From Chloroflexota bacterium (GTDB lineage: Bacteria; Chloroflexota; Anaerolineae; UBA1429), in NCBI GenBank assembly GCA_012513725.1, contig JAAZBQ010000485.1, positions 1-10,580 of the forward strand: a stretch of 10,580 bases of DNA, written 5' to 3'. The notes under the pieces are model-generated. The model did no database searches, was not told where the DNA came from, and saw only the letters and a program-made list of their open reading frames with translations. The position numbers and the translations under genes were made by a program. Below, in pieces: positions 6,333-10,580 of this stretch (its first letter is position 1; every line of letters begins with the position of its first letter).

Positions 6333-7007
6333 ATGCGTAGATCCATCGTCGTTATGGCCGCAGTGATTGCCTTGACCGCCGTGCCCCTCGCAGCGCGAGT
6401 TGGCGCGGCCACCGGCCACACGGTTTACCTGCCGATCCTGCTCGTCGCGGGCGGCGGCCCGCCGCCCGCGACGGACATGCCCTCCGAGGCGCCGACGGCA
6501 TCGGCGACACCGTTGCCCTCCGCGACGCCCTCTGCCAGCCCGACACGCCCTGCGCCGCCTACCGCTACCCCGCCAGGCGAGGCCTCGGAGGTCGCGCTGG
6601 ATCGCCTGGTGGACCTGATCAACGCCGAGCGCGCCACCCACGGCCTGCCGGCGGTGGCGAGGAACGATCTGCTGGACGAGGCCGCCAGGCAACACAGCGA
6701 GGACATGGCCTCCCACGACTTGTTCGATCACATGGGCTCTGACGGCTCCACTGCCGACGAGCGTCTCGACCGTGTGGGCTACGTGTGGTCGTCCTGCGGC
6801 GAGATCATTGCCGCCGGTTACCCGAGCCCCGACGGCGCTGTGGACGGCTGGATGCACAGCCCGGGACACCGCGCCATCATCCTCACCCCGGGCTTTACCG
6901 AGATCGGCGTGGGGTACGCGTACGGCGGCGACTCTGCGTACGGGCACTATTGGACGGCTGATCTGGCCGCGCCCGCATCCGCACCCGTGGCCGCGCCCGC
7001 GCGCTGA
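6333..7007 (+). CDS. Secreted CAP/SCP-domain protein (PR-1-like) with Pro/Thr-rich linker
   Basis: The 224-residue product begins with a classic signal peptide: M-R-R-S, a hydrophobic core to about residue 21, then V-G-A with cleavage likely after Ala25. The mature start contains V-Y-L-P-I-L (31-36) and a linker rich in Pro, Thr, Ser and Ala (43-85), the style of Chloroflexota exported proteins. The CAP domain fills about 86-211: L-I-N-A-E-R-A (95-101), A-R-Q-H-S-E-D-M-A (118-126), D-H-M-G-S-D-G (132-138), C-G-E-I-I-A (155-160, where most members have G-E-N-I-A) and H-S-P-G-H-R (175-180). His133, Glu157 and His179 match the conserved cavity residues. Domain family is secure. Bacterial members are mostly of unknown biochemical role, with lipid, metal or peptide binding proposed for relatives. 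It lies alone between divergent and downstream transcription units. No clear terminator is visible in 7008-7070. Confidence 0.95.
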   Translation: MRRSIVVMAAVIALTAVPLAARVGAATGHTVYLPILLVAGGGPPPATDMPSEAPTASATPLPSATPSASPTRPAPPTATPPGEASEVALDRLVDLINAERATHGLPAVARNDLLDEAARQHSEDMASHDLFDHMGSDGSTADERLDRVGYVWSSCGEIIAAGYPSPDGAVDGWMHSPGHRAIILTPGFTEIGVGYAYGGDSAYGHYWTADLAAPASAPVAAPAR

Positions 7008-7072
7008 GATGCTGCTCTCCTCCGTCGCGCACGCCGCATGGCGGCCTACACCGGTACCCAGGCGCCGCCCGC

Positions 7073-7109
7073 TATGGTAGAATGGCTAGCGGGGCGAGCC
7101 CTGCGCCCC
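7073..7109 (+). promoter_or_regulatory. Possible promoter and leader hairpin of the FAD-dehydrogenase operon
   Basis: Two overlapping -10-like hexamers, TATGGT (7073-7078) and TAGAAT (7078-7083), lie in an otherwise GC-rich gap. The best -35 for the second, TACCCA at 7055-7060, is poor. Immediately downstream GGGGCG (7091-7096) pairs with CGCCCC (7104-7109) around a seven-base loop, and CTAGCGG is repeated on either side (7086-7092 and 7120-7126). The hairpin would sit at the very start of the transcript. Confidence 0.4.
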
Positions 7110-7126
7110 TTGGGTGTGCCTAGCGG

Positions 7127-7133
7127 AAAGGAG
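7127..7133 (+). promoter_or_regulatory. Ribosome binding site deciding the FAD-dehydrogenase start
   Basis: AAAGGAG lies four bases before the ATG at 7138. A GTG at 7114 is in frame but would place this site inside the coding region and put eight unneeded residues before the nucleotide-binding strand. Confidence 0.8.
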
Positions 7134-7137
7134 CAGC

Positions 7138-8511
7138 ATGATCGCCATCGTGGGGGCCGGTCCGGGGGGTCTCTTTGCTGCGCACGAACTGGCCCGTCAC
7201 GGCGAGACGGTGCACGTCTACGACGTGGGCCAGGACGTCTCGGCGCGCCGCTGGGAGGATCCTTTCGATCTCTTGCACGGCATGGGCGGCGCCGGCACCT
7301 TTTCCGACGGCAAGATCAACTACCATCCCCAGATCGGCGGCGACCTGCACGCCTTTATGACGCGCGAAGACGCCTGGGCGCTGATGGCCGACGTCGAGGG
7401 GCTCTTTCAGCGCTACGACGTGGAGGTCATCCCCACCGACAAAGAGTCCACCCACGTCCTCGAGCGGCGCGCTGCGCAGCAGGGCGTACGGTTCCTGCCC
7501 ATCCGCCAGGCCCACGTCGGCTCCGATCACCTGACCGCGCTCATCCGGCGCTTTGGCGACGACCTCCGCGCCGCGGGCGTCACGTTCCATTTCGGCGTGC
7601 GGGTGGAGAACGTGGCGGTGGGCGACGGGCGCGTCCGGGGCTTGGTGCTGGAGGGCGGGGAGACGGTGCCGGCGGACGAGGTGATCCTGGCCCCCGGTCG
7701 CGTGGGCAGCGAGTGGATGCGCCACACGGCCGAGAGCCACGGGCTGACCATCTATTTCAACCCCGTGGACATTGGCGTGCGCGTCGAGGTCCCCTCCATG
7801 GTGATGGAGGAGGTGATCGCCGTTTCCTACGACCCCAAGTTCTACGTCCGCACCCCGACGTACGACGACCGGGTGCGCACTTTTTGCGTATCGCCCCTGG
7901 GCTATGTGGCCAAGGAAGTGTACCGCGAGGAGGGCGCGGTGGGGGTCAACGGGCACTCGCTGCGCGACGAAAAGAGCAGCAACACGAACTTTGCCCTGCT
8001 CACCTCGGTCAACCTCACCGAGCCGGTGGAGAGCACCACGGCGTACGGCATCTCCATCGCCCGGCTGGCCACCACCATCGGCGGGGGGCGCCCCATCCTC
8101 CAGTCGCTCGGCGACCTGCGCCGGCATCGGCGGTCGACCTGGGGCCGCCTGGAAAAGAGCCCCGGCGACGTGGTGCCCACCCTCACCGACGTGACCCCGG
8201 GGGACATCTCGATGGCCCTGCCGCACCGGATCGTGACGGACCTGCTGGAGGCCCTGGAGCTGTTGGCCGGCGTCATCCCCGGGCTGGACGCGGATCGCAC
8301 GCTCCTCTACGCCCTGGAGCTCAAGCGCTACGCCACGCGCCCCAAGACCGACCGCCACCTGCAAACGGAGGTCCAGGGGCTGTACGTGGCCGGCGACGGC
8401 GCGGGCGTCGCCCGGGGCATCGCCGGAGCGGCGGCCACGGGGCTCATCGCCGCGCGGGGCATCCTGGCGAGCCACGGCGCGGGCCCGGCCGAACCCGGGC
8501 GCCCAGGGTGA
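7138..8511 (+). CDS. FAD-dependent dehydrogenase, COG2509-type
   Basis: Cytoplasmic flavoprotein of 457 residues. The N-terminus is a textbook dinucleotide-binding strand, I-A-I-V-G-A-G-P-G-G-L-F (2-13), ending the second strand with V-Y-D29, Asp replacing the commoner Glu. G-G-A-G-T-F-S-D-G-K (50-59) is the hallmark of COG2509 uncharacterised FAD-dependent dehydrogenases. The second FAD motif near the C-terminus is G-L-Y-V-A-G-D-G-A-G-V-A-R-G-I-A-G-A-A-A-T-G (Asp420), again as in that family, and P-T-L-T-D-V-T-P-G-D-I near residue 350 is its usual pre-barrel segment. Relatives are annotated only as predicted oxidoreductases; the substrate is unknown. It opens a three-gene group: a membrane protein starts 16 bases after its stop and the next gene overlaps that one. 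Family call is firm; reaction is not. Confidence 0.93.
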   Translation: MIAIVGAGPGGLFAAHELARHGETVHVYDVGQDVSARRWEDPFDLLHGMGGAGTFSDGKINYHPQIGGDLHAFMTREDAWALMADVEGLFQRYDVEVIPTDKESTHVLERRAAQQGVRFLPIRQAHVGSDHLTALIRRFGDDLRAAGVTFHFGVRVENVAVGDGRVRGLVLEGGETVPADEVILAPGRVGSEWMRHTAESHGLTIYFNPVDIGVRVEVPSMVMEEVIAVSYDPKFYVRTPTYDDRVRTFCVSPLGYVAKEVYREEGAVGVNGHSLRDEKSSNTNFALLTSVNLTEPVESTTAYGISIARLATTIGGGRPILQSLGDLRRHRRSTWGRLEKSPGDVVPTLTDVTPGDISMALPHRIVTDLLEALELLAGVIPGLDADRTLLYALELKRYATRPKTDRHLQTEVQGLYVAGDGAGVARGIAGAAATGLIAARGILASHGAGPAEPGRPG

Positions 8512-8527
8512 ACGGACGGCGGGCGCG

Positions 8528-9076
8528 ATGAGTGACAACCACCTCGATCAGGGGCCGCCCCCACACCGCGGCTGGGCGCTGACCATCAGCGGGCTGCTCC
8601 TCATCGGTCAGGCGCTGCTCCTGGCCCTCGCTCTTCCCGTGCTGGCGGCGTCGCGGCTGGGCGCCGAGTCGCTGGCGCCCTGGGATCCGCGGGTCGGCCC
8701 CTTGCGCCTGGAGTGGCATCGGGACCCCGGGCTCGTGCTGGACCTCTCCTATGGCCTGGCTCGCGTGCGCCTGGGGTGGGAGGATCTGAGCGCGGCGCTG
8801 TACTGGCCCCTGGTACCGCTCGACCTGCTGGCCGGCTCGCTGTTGCTCGCCGTGCGCCGCAGCGCCTGGATGGTGGCCGTCTTTGTCCAAGCGCTCGTGC
8901 TGGGCCTCAGTCTCGGGCTGTACTTTACCCTGCGGCCCGACTATGTATACCTGGTGATGCTCTCCGGTGTTCTGTTGGTCGGCTATCTGAACTATGAGGA
9001 TGTGCGGGTCGTCTATGCCGGCGAGGAAGAGGAGCCGGCCGTGATCACGGCCGAGGAGGAGGTCGGCGGCCCATGA
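8528..9076 (+). CDS. Small integral membrane protein of unknown function
   Basis: I do not recognise a family. The 182 residues contain about four hydrophobic helices: roughly 16-41 (Leu/Ala-rich), 88-108, 113-133 and 137-155. An extracytoplasmic-looking segment of about 45 residues between the first two is rich in Leu, Arg and Trp (P-L-R-L-E-W-H-R, L-S-Y-G-L-A-R-V-R-L-G-W). The tail after 155 is acidic, with a run of four Glu and later E-E-E. The ATG at 8528 has only a weak purine site, consistent with coupling to the dehydrogenase gene ending 16 bases earlier. Its stop overlaps the next start as ATGA (9073-9076), so the two downstream products are very likely translated together. Codon use matches the neighbours. 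Confidence 0.8.
   Translation: MSDNHLDQGPPPHRGWALTISGLLLIGQALLLALALPVLAASRLGAESLAPWDPRVGPLRLEWHRDPGLVLDLSYGLARVRLGWEDLSAALYWPLVPLDLLAGSLLLAVRRSAWMVAVFVQALVLGLSLGLYFTLRPDYVYLVMLSGVLLVGYLNYEDVRVVYAGEEEEPAVITAEEEVGGP
9057..9063 (+). promoter_or_regulatory. Ribosome binding site for the Vps62-like gene
   Basis: AGGAGGT inside the end of the membrane-protein gene lies nine bases before the ATG at 9073. With the ATGA overlap it indicates translational coupling. Confidence 0.75.
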
Positions 9077-10580
9077 GCGCGCCCTCCGACGCCGCACTTC
9101 TCCGGCGGTACGAGCCGGTCTTCCGCTTCACCCGGGGCGAGGTGTTCTACCCCATGGACGTGGCCGCCTATGTGGCCGCGTGCAGCCTGTGGCGCTATCA
9201 CCCCAGCCAGGGCGCGGCGTGCCTGGTGCCGCGTGGAGGGCTGGCCCTCGACGACCTGGCGGGCCCCTGGCACGGCAATGCGGACGCCACCCTGTTCCTG
9301 CGTTTTGTGCAGCCGCTGGACATCCCGGGGCTGATTCGCTCGCTGCAGCAGGACCCGCAGGCCGAGGGCGGCCGGAAGTTCCGACCTGGGCGCGGCCGGC
9401 TGGCCCGGGTGGGGTACACCTCGCGCTTTCTCGATCTCCTCTTTTCGCTGACGCTGCTGGGCCGCGGCCGGGTGCCCGGCATCACCAGCGCCGCCGCGGG
9501 GCTCGAGTACCGTGCGCTGGCCGGCGAGGATCAGCGCCACCTCTACTATGGCCGGGTGGTGCGCGAGCAGGGCTGGACGGTCCTCCAGTACTGGTACTTT
9601 TACGCGTTCAACAACTGGCGCTCGGGCTTTTTCGGCGTGAACGACCACGAGGCGGACTGGGAGATGGTCTGCCTGTACCTCTACCCCGGCCCCGACGGCG
9701 CGCTGCGCCCCGAGTGGGCGGCGCTGGCCTCCCACGACTATTCCGGCGATGACCTCCGCCGCCGCTGGGACGATCCCGATCTGGAAAAGGTGGGCGAGCA
9801 TCCGGTGGTGTACGCCGGGGCGGGCTCGCATGCGGCGTACTTTATTCCGGGCGAGTACCTGATGGAGGTGGAGCTGCCCTTTGTGTCGCCGGTGGCGCGC
9901 CTGGCCGAGCGCGTGCGCGACTCGTGGCGGCGGGCGCTGGGCGGCGGACGCCAGTGGCGGCCCTATGAGGGGCGCGGCTTTAGCCTGCTGCGGGTCCCGT
10001 TCGTCGACTATGCCCAGGGGAACGGGTTGGCGATCGGGCCGGGCCAGGCGCGGGAATGGGAGCCCCCGGTGCTCCTCTCGCCCGCGCCAGAGTGGGTCAG
10101 CGACTACCGGGGGTTGTGGGGCCTGTACGCTCGGGACCCCATCTCGGGGGAGAACGCCCCCGGCGGGCCGATGTACAACCGCGACGGCACCGTCCGCCGC
10201 GCCTGGTACGATCCGCTCGGCTGGGCGGGGCTGCACAAGGTGGCGGCGCCCAACGTGGCCGCCGCGCTGGCCGCCGAGCGTCAGACGCTCCTCAAGGCGC
10301 GCCGGGAGGAGTTGGATGCCGCAATTGCGGCCAAGCGGCGGGATCTGGAGGGCCTCAGCCTAGAGGCTGCCGCGATCCGCAACCAGCCACACCTGCAGAC
10401 GCTGTCGGCGACGTATCGGGAGCGCATCAACGTCCTGGCCGCCGAGCTCACCGGCCTACTCCGGGAGCGGTCGTCAGGCGTCGTCGTCGGCGATGCCTTG
10501 GGCCAGTACGAGGAGCGGCTGCGTTCCGGCTACCGGGGCCCGCGCCGCGCCCATCTGCGCCGGCCGTTGCAGCCCTCCAC
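9073..10580 (+). CDS. Large Vps62/NLP-like protein with H-E-A-D-W-E motif and coiled coil, 3' partial
   Basis: An uninterrupted frame of 502 codons runs from the ATG at 9073 to the right edge with no stop, so the gene continues outside. The opening R-R-Y-E-P-V-F-R-F-T-R-G-E-V-F-Y-P-M-D (11-29) resembles the start of Vps62/DUF946-type domains. N-D-H-E-A-D-W-E (190-197) and A-G-A-G-S-H-A-A-Y (248-256) match the H-x-G-D-W-E and S-H-A-S-Y blocks of that group. The first also recalls the metal-binding G-H-R-H-D-W-E heptapeptide of necrosis-inducing NLP proteins. Between them Y-W-Y-F-Y-A-F-N-N-W precedes the acidic site. Residues about 397-470 are Ala/Glu/Arg/Leu-rich and look like a coiled coil. 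No signal peptide or membrane helix is visible in the part present. It is coupled to the upstream membrane protein. Domain assignment is from motif memory, not a search; enzymatic activity is unknown. Confidence 0.85.
   Translation, partial: MSAPSDAALLRRYEPVFRFTRGEVFYPMDVAAYVAACSLWRYHPSQGAACLVPRGGLALDDLAGPWHGNADATLFLRFVQPLDIPGLIRSLQQDPQAEGGRKFRPGRGRLARVGYTSRFLDLLFSLTLLGRGRVPGITSAAAGLEYRALAGEDQRHLYYGRVVREQGWTVLQYWYFYAFNNWRSGFFGVNDHEADWEMVCLYLYPGPDGALRPEWAALASHDYSGDDLRRRWDDPDLEKVGEHPVVYAGAGSHAAYFIPGEYLMEVELPFVSPVARLAERVRDSWRRALGGGRQWRPYEGRGFSLLRVPFVDYAQGNGLAIGPGQAREWEPPVLLSPAPEWVSDYRGLWGLYARDPISGENAPGGPMYNRDGTVRRAWYDPLGWAGLHKVAAPNVAAALAAERQTLLKARREELDAAIAAKRRDLEGLSLEAAAIRNQPHLQTLSATYRERINVLAAELTGLLRERSSGVVVGDALGQYEERLRSGYRGPRRAHLRRPLQPS

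Noticed and set aside
6462..6590. Pro/Thr/Ser-rich segment of the CAP gene, considered as a DNA tandem repeat
   Set aside because: The codons vary and no exact repeat unit is present; it is an ordinary low-complexity protein linker.
7038..8531. 497-codon plus-strand frame over the FAD-dehydrogenase gene, and 7120-8538 on the minus strand
   Set aside because: The frame starting at 7138 carries both FAD-binding motifs and a ribosome site; the other two give Arg/Gly/Pro-rich or His/Val-rich translations without domains.
9013..10236. 407-codon minus-strand frame at the right end
   Set aside because: It is opposite the open Vps62-like frame, which has coherent motifs and translational coupling; the antisense translation is compositionally odd and domain-free.

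Overview
The window is strongly GC-rich, densely coded bacterial DNA with GC-biased third codon positions throughout. The best lineage clue is the secreted CAP-domain protein at 6333-7007. Its mature N-terminus carries a V-Y-L-P-I-L patch followed by a Pro/Thr/Ser linker, an arrangement common in Chloroflexota secreted proteins. Together with the base composition this suggests a Chloroflexota member, inferred rather than proven. I see no tRNA, rRNA, CRISPR array, insertion sequence or phage gene.

Layout, left to right. (1) 2-3311, plus strand: a conserved protein without assigned function, cut by the left edge and looking like an alpha/alpha-toroid plus beta-sandwich carbohydrate-active protein. 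A type I sulfatase follows 34 bases later with the formylglycine motif C-T-P-M-R. The pair suggests processing of a sulfated substrate. An EamA/DMT-type transporter follows (3361-4203) and may be co-transcribed. (2) 4204-4809: mscL, with its own promoter and a C-terminal four-cysteine zinc ribbon. (3) 4865-4893: a strong hairpin terminator between convergent genes. (4) 4899-6080, minus strand: an MFS permease of the 3-phenylpropionate/nucleoside-permease-like group, with a promoter holding a 12-bp perfect palindrome. (5) 6333-7007, plus strand: the secreted CAP protein. (6) 7138 to the right edge, plus strand: a tight three-gene group of a COG2509-type FAD-dependent dehydrogenase, a four-helix membrane protein, and a large protein with a Vps62/NLP-like H-E-A-D-W-E motif. 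The last gene has no stop codon in the window and is easy to miss.

Three starts were moved downstream of the longest possible reading frame, because ribosome binding sites and in two cases promoters show the true start: mscL at 4288, the MFS permease at 6080 and the CAP protein at 6333. Very long frames antisense to the real genes are a by-product of high GC and were discarded.

The parts with most room for new biology are the orphan toroid protein beside an unsecreted sulfatase, and the FAD dehydrogenase / membrane protein / Vps62-like operon. The rest is ordinary housekeeping and transport.
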